Positions 53,301 through 62,395 are shown, counted from the first letter of the stretch. The stretch is 64,000 bases of DNA from Neptunicoccus cionae (GCF_014643735.1 NZ_BMKA01000006.1:88750-152749), one strand, 5' to 3'. Notes: a model not told the origin generated them from the letters alone. Numbers and translations: made by a program.

Positions 53301-54966
53301 TCACATCGGGGCCGACGCCTTTGGCTTGCAGGATGCGGGCAAGTTGATTGGCTTTCCCGTTCAACTGCGCATAGCTGAGGCTTTCGCCTTCAAAGGCCAG
53401 TGCCTCTGCCTCGGGGGTGCGTTCAACCTGCGCCTCAAACGCCTGATGGATACATTGCGTTTGGGGGAAGTCCGTTGTGGTGGCGTTCCAGTCGAACAGC
53501 ACTTTCTGGCGTTCTGCGTCGGGCAGGATCGTGGGCGTTTCGCCTTTGGCGATCTGGGCGGCCATATGGGTTAATCGGGCCGCCATAAGGGTCGCGGCTT
53601 CAGTGGTGATTTTGCCGGTATTGGCGTGCAACGTTGTACCTGCAACGGTCAGGGCCGTGCCAGAAATATAGCTGTCATCTGACAGCCCCAAGGCAGGGAT
53701 TGCGACATCACCGGGCATCCGGGCAAGCAAGTCGGCGGTAAAGGGGCCGCGGGCTCTGGCTGCGGCGGGGTCAGAGCCCGCGCGCAGCGGCACCCAATCG
53801 GACAGATAGCCGGGATGGTCATGGGGCAGCCCCAGAGCCAAATCGATAGGGTCTTCGGCCAGCGCACTGCCCAAATGCATCAATGCGCGGGCCAGATGGT
53901 CGTGATCACCGGCAAGCGGAATGGCGACGATCTCGCCGAACGGGGCGTCCATGTCGATCAGCGGCAGGGCGACTGGGGACATGGCTTCTAGGGTGTGGCG
54001 CCAGTCTTCTTCAGTTTTCAGCGTGGCTTTCAGGGCTGCACTCAGGGCTTCGGCCTCGGCCGTATCAAGGGTGGGCAACACATCCCCTACGGCGGCGATC
54101 CGCGAGGGGGCAACAGGCGCGCCGTAGGCATCCCGCAGTTTGCTCAAAGTCACTGGCGCTGTGGCGGTGGCGACGGTCAGGCTGTCATTGTCCAAGGCGA
54201 TTACGGTTCCTGCGCTGGCATCGGCAGAGCTTTTGCCGGCCTCGGCCTTACCCACAAGAAAGACACCAGCGGCAGAGGCGAGTTTGGGACAGGCCAGCGG
54301 GTTCCAGTAAGCGCCATGGTCCAATGCGCGGACCAAGGTGGTGATCTGTCGCGCACTCTGGGTGAAATTGATCCGTGCGGCGTTCGCAGGCCGGTCGTTT
54401 TTGGCAAAATAGCTGCGTTGCGACAGGTCTTGGGCCGTGGTCACAGGTGCGTTTGTTGCCAGTTTCTCGATGACTGTGGCAAAGCTGTCGATGGCCGCAG
54501 CATAACATTTGGTGTTCAGGGTCAGCGCGGTTTCGTCCGGACTGACATCAAAGAAGCTTTGTGCCAGCAAATCACCTTCGTCGACGCCGCCCGAAATCAT
54601 ATGCCAGCTTACGCCGTATTCAGCCTCACCGTTCAGCAATGCCCAGACCGGAGCGTTCAAACCTGCATAGCGCGGCAGGGGGCCGTCATGAAAATTCACC
54701 GCCCCGCGAAGGGGGCGCGCCAATACAGCCGCAGGGATCATATCAAGATTGGCAATCGACATCAGCCAGTCGAATTCCATTCCGGCAAGTGCCGCAACCA
54801 GATCGGTGTCAGGGCTATGCAGCAACAGCCCTGCGTCCTTTGCCCAATCCTCCACATCAGGGTGGCGGGTCACAACGGCGGCGACCGTATGGCCTGCTTC
54901 GCGCAGCATCTCACCACATTGAATGGTCAGCGTTTCATTACCGATAACAACGGCGCGATAGGACAT
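50368..54966 (-). CDS. NRPS-like protein: formyltransferase, adenylation domain interrupted by a luciferase-like monooxygenase, T domain
   Basis: 1532 residues from the ATG at 54966, chosen over 55080 for its GGAG site and 4-bp distance from the GT2 stop. F domain: about 1-320, formyltransferase with Asn91, His93 and Asp129 in the order of Met-tRNA formyltransferase. Linker (about 430-510) resembles the end of a C domain, but no full C domain exists. A domain: about 510-1380, with A3 YTSGSTGTPKG (651), A5 YGPTETT (1167), A7 YRTGDL, A8 and A10. Between A4 and A5 a monooxygenase of about 355 residues is inserted (about 733-1088, MDFSLFYWGNDDGVGRDKY ... TPERHFHAFGGPYPNP). The code reads DILQMGMIW, one family away from the glycine code DILQLGLIW. 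T domain: about 1410-1480, FFDLGGHS (Ser1442). No C or TE domain. A basic tail (about 1515-1532) may dock to the PKS. Predicted starter: N-formyl, oxidised glycyl-S-T. Confidence 0.92.
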   Translation of the reverse strand: MSYRAVVIGNETLTIQCGEMLREAGHTVAAVVTRHPDVEDWAKDAGLLLHSPDTDLVAALAGMEFDWLMSIANLDMIPAAVLARPLRGAVNFHDGPLPRYAGLNAPVWALLNGEAEYGVSWHMISGGVDEGDLLAQSFFDVSPDETALTLNTKCYAAAIDSFATVIEKLATNAPVTTAQDLSQRSYFAKNDRPANAARINFTQSARQITTLVRALDHGAYWNPLACPKLASAAGVFLVGKAEAGKSSADASAGTVIALDNDSLTVATATAPVTLSKLRDAYGAPVAPSRIAAVGDVLPTLDTAEAEALSAALKATLKTEEDWRHTLEAMSPVALPLIDMDAPFGEIVAIPLAGDHDHLARALMHLGSALAEDPIDLALGLPHDHPGYLSDWVPLRAGSDPAAARARGPFTADLLARMPGDVAIPALGLSDDSYISGTALTVAGTTLHANTGKITTEAATLMAARLTHMAAQIAKGETPTILPDAERQKVLFDWNATTTDFPQTQCIHQAFEAQVERTPEAEALAFEGESLSYAQLNGKANQLARILQAKGVGPDVIVGLHLHRSSALLVAALAILKAGGAYLPLDPVYPASRTEFFIEDSGTKVIITDSALAANLPRTSAEIIRVDTVSPESEAGNPVSDVAGHHMAYMIYTSGSTGTPKGVMVEHRNVANFFTGMDDRISHSPPGVWMAVTSLSFDISVLELFWTLARGFKLVISGEESRALVSGEGPAPGVGMDFSLFYWGNDDGVGRDKYRSLLEGAQFADKNGFCAVWTPERHFHAFGGPYPNPSVTGAAVAAVTRNLAVRAGSCVAPLHHTARIAEEWAVIDNLTNGRSGIAIASGWQPDDFVLRPENTPPNNKPAMFDAIRDLRKLWAGETVEFARQNGEMHGVVTQPRPVSKTLNVWVTTAGNPATWKEAGENGCNVLTHLLGQSVDEVAEKIAIYHAALREAGHNPDDFSVTLMLHSFLADTREQAREIAREPMKDYLRAAAGLIKQYAWAFPAFKKPKGVENPMQIDLASLNTEEMEGILDFAFERYFNDSGLFGTVEDAVERVAQVKAIGVTEIACLIDYGIDVDHVLEGLKPLAQVVAASNQTVADDDYSIAAQILRHKVTHLQCTPSMAQMLAMNEEARGALRQLDHMMVGGEALPGALADELRDLTGGHVENMYGPTETTIWSTTQTAAPGHGAVPIGTPIANTQVYVLGEDMEPRPIGMPGELYIAGAGVTRGYFQRDTLTSERFVTDPFKALDPNSAGRGRMYRTGDLVRWEPDGRLHFLGRADFQVKLRGYRVELGEIESVMDRFDGVQQSVVIAREDTPGVVQLVGYMLTETNIDEAALRAEMLNALPEYMVPRHFVTLDAFPLTPNKKVDRKALPAPVLSKAAPIVATPTPTTATEAKAEPETAEVDLGSEAEISQKIAEIWSEILGVGQIGPKDSFFDLGGHSLLAVQAHREIRARLGVQKLSITDIFRAPTLGALSEIVAKKAGNSAPKAPPVAAVPQPAQTAPATLEPPAGGTLTDAMARRREMRKQRQNR

Positions 54967-54970
54967 GGGG

Positions 54971-55960
54971 TTAGTCTCCGGTTTGGGAACGGGCCTTGAT
55001 CTTATGGTCTCGTTTAGAGGTAAAAAGTTGGGCGATATCGTGGCGGGCAAGGGTCCGCAGGAAATGCGGCGCGCCGCCATGTGGTTTACGGGTCACTTTG
55101 CAGCGCAGCCAGTGCAGCCCGCCACCGCTCAGATGCAGGGCTGTGGCCAAAGTGGCATAAGCGCGACCGTGGTTTTTTGTAAAATAATGCCAGCGCGAGT
55201 TGAACCAGTAATCCGGCACGCGGGACCATTCCTTCATCCCAGTAGAGACCGACCCCAGATGGGTGACGACGCTGTCTTGCAGAAACATCACCCTGTGACC
55301 TGCTTCTTGGGCGCGGCGACACAGGTCTGTTTCTTCAAAATACAAAAAGAAGGTTTCGTCAAAAAGGCCGATTTCGTCCAGCACGTCCTGACGCATCATC
55401 ACCGAGGCCCCCGCCAGCCAGTCGACCGGCCCGGAGCTGTTGCGAGGATCGGGCACCCGGTGGGATTTCAGCAGGCGGCTGACGGGCCCCAGTTTCACAG
55501 ACCGTTCAAATTCGCTCCAGATTGAAGGAAAGCGGAAAGTGGTGATGTGACGTATCTCGTCCTCACCTTCAATATAGCTGCCTGCAAAACCTGTGCCGGG
55601 CGTGGTGTTCAGATGGTCGTAGAGCACCCGGATGGCCTGCGGCTTGGGGAAGGCGTCCGAGTTCAGAATATAGATGTAATCTGGGCGTGACCCATCCGAG
55701 AGCCCGGCCCGGATGCCAACGTTATTGCCCGCGCCATAGCCCCCGTTATGACCCGATTGGATGACCCTGATATTGTCCCGGCCCTGCGCCGTTACACGGG
55801 CGCTCAGGGTTTCGTATGACCCGTCCTGACTGTCATTATCCACAACCACGATTTCGCCGGGCAGACCCTCCATCGCTATGCGTGCGGCTTCCACGGCCTT
55901 CAGGGTCATTTCAGCGGTTTTGTAATTCAGAACGATGGTCAGAATGGTCGGGTCAGACAT
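54971..55960 (-). CDS. Family 2 glycosyltransferase inside the PKS/NRPS operon
   Basis: 329 residues. TIVLNYKTAEMTLKAVEAA, EIVVVDNDSQDGSYETL, NGGYGAGNNVGIRAGL, YILNSDAFPKPQAIRV and FFLYFEETDLCRRAQEAGHRVMFLQ are motifs of the rhamnosyltransferase-like GT2 group. It starts at the base after the PKS stop and ends 4 bp before the NRPS start, so its product probably glycosylates the assembly-line product or its lipid or protein carrier. The rml operon in the window could provide dTDP-rhamnose (inference). The C-terminal 60 residues are basic and probably bind membrane. Confidence 0.9.
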   Translation of the reverse strand: MSDPTILTIVLNYKTAEMTLKAVEAARIAMEGLPGEIVVVDNDSQDGSYETLSARVTAQGRDNIRVIQSGHNGGYGAGNNVGIRAGLSDGSRPDYIYILNSDAFPKPQAIRVLYDHLNTTPGTGFAGSYIEGEDEIRHITTFRFPSIWSEFERSVKLGPVSRLLKSHRVPDPRNSSGPVDWLAGASVMMRQDVLDEIGLFDETFFLYFEETDLCRRAQEAGHRVMFLQDSVVTHLGSVSTGMKEWSRVPDYWFNSRWHYFTKNHGRAYATLATALHLSGGGLHWLRCKVTRKPHGGAPHFLRTLARHDIAQLFTSKRDHKIKARSQTGD

Positions 55961-58900
55961 TTATTCGGCGGCTTCCTGAAATTGGATCTGATCGCGGGGG
56001 CGTTCCAGATACCTGCGGATGCGGGCAGCAAGCACGCGCACATTGGGTTCCAACACCATGGAATCGTGATCGCCGGGCACCTCGAATATCTGGATATCGG
56101 GGGCGAATTTGCCCCAGTCGTTATCGTCATGAAGATAAACGCGCTCATGGCTGATCAACCTGTCGCCTACGGTCCATTTGGGCACAAGTTGCGGGCGGAA
56201 CAGCGCCAGCGTGCCATCCCAGTCTTGCACCTGATAGGCGCCGACGCTTTCTAGAAACGCATCCTGAATGGCGACGTTGTGGAATTGCTGGCCGTCTTCG
56301 GCAGTTTCCTCGCGGGTCTGGCGCTTGCGCATTTCCCAGGCAATGCGGTCGCGGGCCCAGTCGCGGAAATACCCCAGCCCGCCCTTGCGGATATCCTGTA
56401 ACTTGATCCTCAGCCTGTCGGCCTTTTCTATTCCGGGACGCACCGGCAGGGGGGTGTCCAGCAAGACCAGCGCTGCGATCTCTTCGCCATCTGCGCGCAG
56501 TTGTCGGGCTATTTCAAACGCGGTGATGCCACCCCCCGAAAACCCGCCCAGATGATAGGGGCCATGGGGCTGCACCTGACGCATCTCGGAGATGTAGTCG
56601 GCCGCAGCGGATTCGATCGTGCGATGGGGGGGGTCGTCACCCAGCAATCCGCGCGCCTGAAGCCCGTAGAAAGGACGGTCACTGCCAATCAGATGTGCCA
56701 GATGGCGCAGGTTCAGCACATTGCCAAACATCCCTGCCACAAGGAAAAAGGGTGGTTTGTGCCCGCCTTCGCCCTGATGCATCGCGACCAGATGGGTAAA
56801 GCGGCGGGGCGGGGCTTTGGGTTTATCCGCTGCGGCTGCCTCAGCGCTGTCGCCATCCGTGACACCGCGTGCGGCAATCAATTCGGCGCATTTGCGGATT
56901 GTGGGCGCTTCAAACAGCACGGATATCGGGAAATCGACCTGATAGGCTTTGCGGATCTGCGCAAACAGCCGCACTGCGATCAGGGAATGGCCGCCAAGAT
57001 CAAAGAAGCTGTCCTCAACCCCGATCTGGTCCACCCCCAAAAGATCCTGCCAAAAGGCGGCGAGCCGTTCTTCGATGGCATTTGAGGGGGCAACGAAGTC
57101 ACTGTCCAGTTGTGGCCGCGAGAATTTCTGCCCGTCCTCGGTGTCGGTATCATCAGATTGCCCGGCCTGTGTGATAATCGCGTTCAGATCGAGCGAGGAC
57201 AGGATGATCTGGCGGTGCGTTCCCATCAATGCTTGCAGGAACAACTCCGCGCCTTCTTCGGCCCGGATCCCCTGAGACAGATTGTGACGCAGCCGTTCTT
57301 CGGCGGGCGACAGGGGGCGTGCAGTATCGTCGGGCGCTTGCGACGGGGCTTCGTCCTGCGCACCAAAGCCCGAGATTTCTTCCATCTGGCGGATTGAGAA
57401 GCCGCTGATTTCCACGCAGACCGTCCCGTCGGGGGCTGCCAGTGTGATGTCAAAGCTGGCGATATCCCCGTCCGAGGTGTTGTCACCCGCGTTGCGCACC
57501 CAGCTGACAATTTCGCCGGGCAGCGGTGCGTAAACCTTGACCGAGCGGTAACTGACCGGCACCCAGAGGTGCTGGCTGGCATAGCCCGCAATCAGTTCCA
57601 TTGCCCAACCTGTCGCCAGATCCATCAGGCCGGGATGCAGCAGATAACCCTGATCAGTGTCTTTTGCAGCGGCAGCGGGCAGTTTCAGACGTGCGATGCC
57701 TTCGCCGTCCCCGAGCGCAGTGGATTGCAACACACGCCAGCGCGGACCAAAATTCAGATGCGCCTCTTGGGGGGAGGTAATCCAGCCGGTTTCACCAGCC
57801 TCAAGCGGCGCCTTACAGCGGGCGGTGATGGCCGCGACATCCAGTGGTGCGGGGGCTGCCAGAGGCAGGATTTGCAAGTTGGCTTGGGCGTTTTGCGCAA
57901 AGCCTCCCTTTCCGCCGCTTTCCACCAGAAACCCGTAACCCGCATCGCTGCGCGGCAGGGACAGGCGCAAATCAACCGAGCCCGCATCGCCGACAGCAAA
58001 GGGGCGCAGGAAATACAGGTCGCGGATTTCAAAGGCTGCCGTTTCCCCCATGGCATGCAGCGCCTCGATTGCCATCTCCAGATAGCCGGTGCCCGGGACC
58101 AACGCATCGCCGGCCTTGGTGCGGTGCTCGTCCAGAAACCAACGGTCGGCCACAGTGTAGTTTGCAGTGAAGATCCTGTTTCCGGCGTGGTCAAACGTGG
58201 CCTGATCCAGCATGGGGGCGTTTATGTCGTGTACTTCCGGGGGGGTGGCACTGCCGGTGCGCGCCTCCATTGCGTCGGCGGCCATGCCCACGTCGGCCCA
58301 GATGCCCCAGTTTATCGCCCGCACACGGGTCTGGTCGCCACTGCGGGATTTGGCGTAGGCATTAAGATATTCATTGGCGGCCACGTAATCCACCTGCCCG
58401 ATCGGGGCTGTCGCGGTGGAACTGGAGGCAAACAGCACGAGCCAGTCCAGCGTCCCGTCGGGAAACACTTCGTCCAGCACATTGGTGCCGTGGATTTTAG
58501 GGGCAAAGACGTCTTCGATACTGGTGGCATCCTTGGTCATGATCGGCGCGTCGTCGATATGGCCTGCAGCATGGATGATGCCGTTGATCGTACCCAGCTC
58601 GGCTTCAATCGCGGATTTTGCATCGCGAATGTCTTCTACATTGCTGATATCGGCAGCGAAGGTCATGATGGACCCGCCCATTGCCTCAAGCCGCTGTAGG
58701 GCTGTAATCCGGCGGGCAAGCGGGGCTGTGGCCGCGGTATTTTTCAGGACCCTGTCCCAAGTTTCGCGCGGTGGCAGGGGGCTGCGTGCAACCAGCGCCA
58801 GCTTTGCACCTGCACGTTTGATCAGGGTCTCGGCCAGCGTCAGCCCGATGCCGCCAAAGCCGCCGGTAATCATATAGACCCCGCCCTGTTTCAACACGGG

Positions 58901-61900
58901 GAGTTCCCCCTCGGGGAGATCGTCCAACGGGGCGGGGCGATAGGTCAGCGCAAAACGTTTGCCCCCCCGTATCAGGGCGGTGTCATTGCCCGGCTCCGCC
59001 AATGCGTCCTCAAGGATATGATCGACCAGTTGATTAACCTGATCCTCGGGCAGGGAATATTTCTTGCGCCCGGTCCGGGGCGGCAGGGTAATGTCGAGCG
59101 TTGAGACCGTCAGATGCGGAAACTCGCGCGGGATCACACGGGCCGGACCTGCAAGGGTTGCCTTTTCAGGGTGGGGCAGGGGTTCGTCCCTGTGCTGTGC
59201 GGCGCCATTGCTGAGCGCCAGAATATGGATGTCTTCGGGCAGGTCTTCGCCGCCAATCGCCTGAGCGAGGAAAAACAGGCTATAGAACCCCTGTTCCTGC
59301 ACCCGATGGAAAAAGCTGGATCCGGGGCGAAAACTTTCGTCGGGGGTGATCATCCAGCCGTGCAGGATACGGGTGGGGATCAGATCGCGGGTGTTGAGGT
59401 CTGATATCAGGGCGTCATAGCTTTCGCGGCCCCGTTCGGGGGCAATGAAATAACCGCCCTCTCCATCCCGGGAAAAAGTGTCTCCGGTGCGCACGGTGAT
59501 CACGTCATGTCCAGCAGCACGCAGTCGTTTCGCGGCCGCAGTCACCAGCCCCGCCTCATCGGTGAAGGCCAGCCAGACCTGTTTTTCCGCCTCGGACAGA
59601 TCGCCCGTCACATCCACGTCACAGGCAGCATAGCGCGGCACCCATGCGGGTCTGTAACCCCAGTTTTCAGGCGTGTCGCTCCGGGTCAGCCATTGCGCAT
59701 CGGCATCGGATTTGGCCATGCCGGGTTCAATGAAATAGGCAGCATGCTGGAAGGCATAGGTCGGCAAAGGCACGCGGTGACGGGGAACACCGCCCCAGAT
59801 CTGATCCCAGTCAAACGTCCCACCCACAGCCCAGATCCGGCCCAGCATCGCCATGAAATAGGCGTCATCGGCCACGTCATCCTGTTGGTGGCGCAGGGTG
59901 TTCACAATTTGATTGGCCTGCACCTTATCGTGTTGCCCCGCCAGCGCGGACATCGCCCGTCCCGGTCCGACCTCAATGAAAACCCGTTCGTCTTTTGATG
60001 CGAGGGTGCTCAGACAATCGGCAAAATGCACAGTGCCACGGAGGTGTCCAACCCAGTAATCGGGGTCTTGTGCCTGTGCATCGGTGATGAAATCGCCGCT
60101 GCGGTTGGATGTAAACGGAATCTGCGGCGCATTCAGGGGGATCGCGCGCAGATAATCGCCAAAGTCCTTCAGAATAGGTTCCAGCATCCGCGAATGGGCG
60201 GCGATATCAATCGGAATACGCTGGCAGTCGATGTCGTCGGATTTCAATCGCGCCTCAAGAACATCCAGTGCAGCCTGCGGTCCGGTCGCCACGCTAAGGG
60301 AAGGTGCATTCACCGCTCCGAGATCCAGATCATCCCCTAAAAGCGGTTTGAGCTGATCCGCGGGCAGGGCGATGGACAGCATGCCCCCCGCAGGAACGGT
60401 GTCAAACAGCTTGCCGCGCAGGTGAACAAGGCCGATGCAATCTTCAAATGACATCACCCCTGCCACGCAAGCAGCAGTGTTTTCCCCCATGGAGTGTCCT
60501 ACAAGCGCAGCAGGCGTGACGCCCCAGCTGATCCAGAGCTGCGCCAGCGCATATTCTACAATCATAATCAGCGGCAGTTGCACCGAAGGCTGCGTCAACC
60601 GGGAGTCGGCGGCTTCTTCAGCCCCCGGTTCGGGCAACCACAGCGCGCGGATGTCGTAATCCAGCTTGGGTTGCAGAATTTCCAGACCCTTATCCATCCA
60701 TTCTGTAAAGACGGGTTCGGTCTCATAGAGATCGCGGGCCATGCCTGCATATTGGGCGCCGCCGCCCGGGAACATAAAGACGTAATCGGGATCATCGCCC
60801 AAAACGCTGTGGGAAAATGCGCGACGTGGATCGTTCTTTTCCAGCTGGTCAGCGGCGTCTTCATGGCTTTCGGCCACGATCACCCTACGGCGTTCAAAGC
60901 CCCGCCGCCCGTTTTTCAGGGTCCATGCGATATCGGCCAGATCCTGTTCGGGATGGGCCCGAAGATGTGCTGCCAGCCGGGCAGCATTTCCGTCAAGCGC
61001 TGCCTTGTTGCGCCCCGATACAGTCAGAATCTGAAACGGCCAGTCCGAGGGCTGCGTTTTTGCCCGGTCAGGGGCTTCTTCCAGCACCACATGGGCATTG
61101 GTGCCGCCAACGCCCAGTGAATTAACCCCGGCGCGGCGGGGGCCTTTGTGACTGATCCAGTCTGTTAGCTGATCATTGACGCGAAAGGGGGTTGTTTCAA
61201 AATCAATCGCAGGATTGGGTTTCTCATAGCCCAAGGACGCCGGGATCTGTTTGTGATGGAGCGCTAATGACGTCTTGATCAGACTGGCCACACCGGCGGC
61301 AGTATCCAGATGGCCGATGTTGGTTTTTACCGATCCCAAACGGCAAAATCCGACCTCTTGTGTGGTTTCATTAAAGGCTTGCGTCAGCGCGGCCACCTCA
61401 ATCGGGTCGCCCAGATAGGTGCCTGTGCCGTGACATTCGATATAGTCGATGGTGTCGGCAGGGGTGTCAGCGATCATCTGTGCTTCGGCAACGGCTTCGG
61501 CCTGACCATCCACCGAAGGCGCAAGATACCCCGCTTTCGCCGCGCCGTCGTTGTTGATCGCTGATCCTTTGATCACCGCCCAAATGTGATCACCATCGGC
61601 AATCGCGTCTTTCAGGCGGCGCAGAACCACAACACCGGCGCCAGAGCCAAACACCGTGCCCTGTGCGCGGTGGTCAAAGGCGTGGCAATGACCGTCCGGC
61701 GACAGCACTTCGCCCTCTTTGTAGATATAACCGCGATCCTGTGGCAGTTCGATCGTCACACCGCCCGCCAAAGCCGTGTCACATTCGCCCGACAACAGGG
61801 CTTGTGTGGCATAATGCGTGGCGACCAAGGAGGTGGAACAGGCGGTTTGTACGTTTACCGAAGGCCCTTTCAGGTCAAAGATATGGCTGACCCGCGTAGA

Positions 61901-62395
61901 GAGAAAATCCTTGTCGTTCCCTGTGTGCCGTAACAGGAACATTCCAACGTTATCAACGAGATCCTGATTGGAGCAGATGTTGAAATAAAAGTAGCTGCCC
62001 ATACCACAGCCGGCAAAAACCCCGATAGGCCCGCGCGTGTCTTCGGGGATATGTCCGGCGTTTTCCATCGCCTCCCATGCGACCTCGAGGAAGTGACGGT
62101 GTTGGGGGTCCATAATCGCAGCTTCTTTGGGGGACAGCCCGAAAAATTCCGCATCAAAATTCTGATAGCCTTGCAGCGGGGCGGCTGCAGGAACGTAATC
62201 GGGCCGGTTCAGCCGATGTGCCATCTCACCGGCGGCGAGCAGTTCTTCGGAGCTATAGGAGCGGATCGACTCGATGCCGTTGCGCAGGTTTTCCCAATAG
62301 GATGCTACAGTATCAGAACCGGGCAAATGTGCCGCCATACCGACAATGGCAATGTCAGTTTCAGCGAATGTATTCTGTTTGCTACCCGTACCCAT
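55961..62395 (-). CDS. Modular polyketide synthase KS-AT-KR-DH-ACP-TE
   Basis: 2144 residues from the ATG at 62395 (a TTG directly before it is possible). KS: 12-440, Cys186 (TACSTSL), His322 and His362. AT: about 535-860, Ser635 (GHSMGE) with AAHS at 732-735, which does not clearly assign malonate or methylmalonate. KR: structural part about 910-1160, NADPH motif TGGFGGIG at 1177, catalytic Ser about 1325, Tyr1337. DH: about 1395-1675, His1424 and Asp1592 (HPGLMD). ACP: Ser1804 in FFDLGGHS. TE: about 1880-2144, Ser1953 in GFSGGG. The KR precedes the DH, unlike the usual DH-KR order. Neither loading domain nor ER is present, so the starter probably comes from the NRPS T domain. A DH active-site spacing one residue longer than HxxxGxxxxP is noted. 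Confidence 0.93.
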   Translation of the reverse strand: MGTGSKQNTFAETDIAIVGMAAHLPGSDTVASYWENLRNGIESIRSYSSEELLAAGEMAHRLNRPDYVPAAAPLQGYQNFDAEFFGLSPKEAAIMDPQHRHFLEVAWEAMENAGHIPEDTRGPIGVFAGCGMGSYFYFNICSNQDLVDNVGMFLLRHTGNDKDFLSTRVSHIFDLKGPSVNVQTACSTSLVATHYATQALLSGECDTALAGGVTIELPQDRGYIYKEGEVLSPDGHCHAFDHRAQGTVFGSGAGVVVLRRLKDAIADGDHIWAVIKGSAINNDGAAKAGYLAPSVDGQAEAVAEAQMIADTPADTIDYIECHGTGTYLGDPIEVAALTQAFNETTQEVGFCRLGSVKTNIGHLDTAAGVASLIKTSLALHHKQIPASLGYEKPNPAIDFETTPFRVNDQLTDWISHKGPRRAGVNSLGVGGTNAHVVLEEAPDRAKTQPSDWPFQILTVSGRNKAALDGNAARLAAHLRAHPEQDLADIAWTLKNGRRGFERRRVIVAESHEDAADQLEKNDPRRAFSHSVLGDDPDYVFMFPGGGAQYAGMARDLYETEPVFTEWMDKGLEILQPKLDYDIRALWLPEPGAEEAADSRLTQPSVQLPLIMIVEYALAQLWISWGVTPAALVGHSMGENTAACVAGVMSFEDCIGLVHLRGKLFDTVPAGGMLSIALPADQLKPLLGDDLDLGAVNAPSLSVATGPQAALDVLEARLKSDDIDCQRIPIDIAAHSRMLEPILKDFGDYLRAIPLNAPQIPFTSNRSGDFITDAQAQDPDYWVGHLRGTVHFADCLSTLASKDERVFIEVGPGRAMSALAGQHDKVQANQIVNTLRHQQDDVADDAYFMAMLGRIWAVGGTFDWDQIWGGVPRHRVPLPTYAFQHAAYFIEPGMAKSDADAQWLTRSDTPENWGYRPAWVPRYAACDVDVTGDLSEAEKQVWLAFTDEAGLVTAAAKRLRAAGHDVITVRTGDTFSRDGEGGYFIAPERGRESYDALISDLNTRDLIPTRILHGWMITPDESFRPGSSFFHRVQEQGFYSLFFLAQAIGGEDLPEDIHILALSNGAAQHRDEPLPHPEKATLAGPARVIPREFPHLTVSTLDITLPPRTGRKKYSLPEDQVNQLVDHILEDALAEPGNDTALIRGGKRFALTYRPAPLDDLPEGELPVLKQGGVYMITGGFGGIGLTLAETLIKRAGAKLALVARSPLPPRETWDRVLKNTAATAPLARRITALQRLEAMGGSIMTFAADISNVEDIRDAKSAIEAELGTINGIIHAAGHIDDAPIMTKDATSIEDVFAPKIHGTNVLDEVFPDGTLDWLVLFASSSTATAPIGQVDYVAANEYLNAYAKSRSGDQTRVRAINWGIWADVGMAADAMEARTGSATPPEVHDINAPMLDQATFDHAGNRIFTANYTVADRWFLDEHRTKAGDALVPGTGYLEMAIEALHAMGETAAFEIRDLYFLRPFAVGDAGSVDLRLSLPRSDAGYGFLVESGGKGGFAQNAQANLQILPLAAPAPLDVAAITARCKAPLEAGETGWITSPQEAHLNFGPRWRVLQSTALGDGEGIARLKLPAAAAKDTDQGYLLHPGLMDLATGWAMELIAGYASQHLWVPVSYRSVKVYAPLPGEIVSWVRNAGDNTSDGDIASFDITLAAPDGTVCVEISGFSIRQMEEISGFGAQDEAPSQAPDDTARPLSPAEERLRHNLSQGIRAEEGAELFLQALMGTHRQIILSSLDLNAIITQAGQSDDTDTEDGQKFSRPQLDSDFVAPSNAIEERLAAFWQDLLGVDQIGVEDSFFDLGGHSLIAVRLFAQIRKAYQVDFPISVLFEAPTIRKCAELIAARGVTDGDSAEAAAADKPKAPPRRFTHLVAMHQGEGGHKPPFFLVAGMFGNVLNLRHLAHLIGSDRPFYGLQARGLLGDDPPHRTIESAAADYISEMRQVQPHGPYHLGGFSGGGITAFEIARQLRADGEEIAALVLLDTPLPVRPGIEKADRLRIKLQDIRKGGLGYFRDWARDRIAWEMRKRQTREETAEDGQQFHNVAIQDAFLESVGAYQVQDWDGTLALFRPQLVPKWTVGDRLISHERVYLHDDNDWGKFAPDIQIFEVPGDHDSMVLEPNVRVLAARIRRYLERPRDQIQFQEAAE

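Noticed and set aside
53995-54999. 334-residue plus-strand open frame opposite the NRPS gene
   Set aside because: Antisense to conserved NRPS sequence, no ribosome site; long mirror frames are usual in GC-rich coding DNA.
57569-58699. 376-residue plus-strand open frame opposite the PKS gene
   Set aside because: Antisense to the KR-DH region with catalytic motifs; Arg/Gly/His-rich shadow translation.
55961-62395. PKS as a polyunsaturated fatty acid synthase
   Set aside because: Only one ACP, no ER, no chain-length-factor domain and a thioesterase end; the layout is modular.
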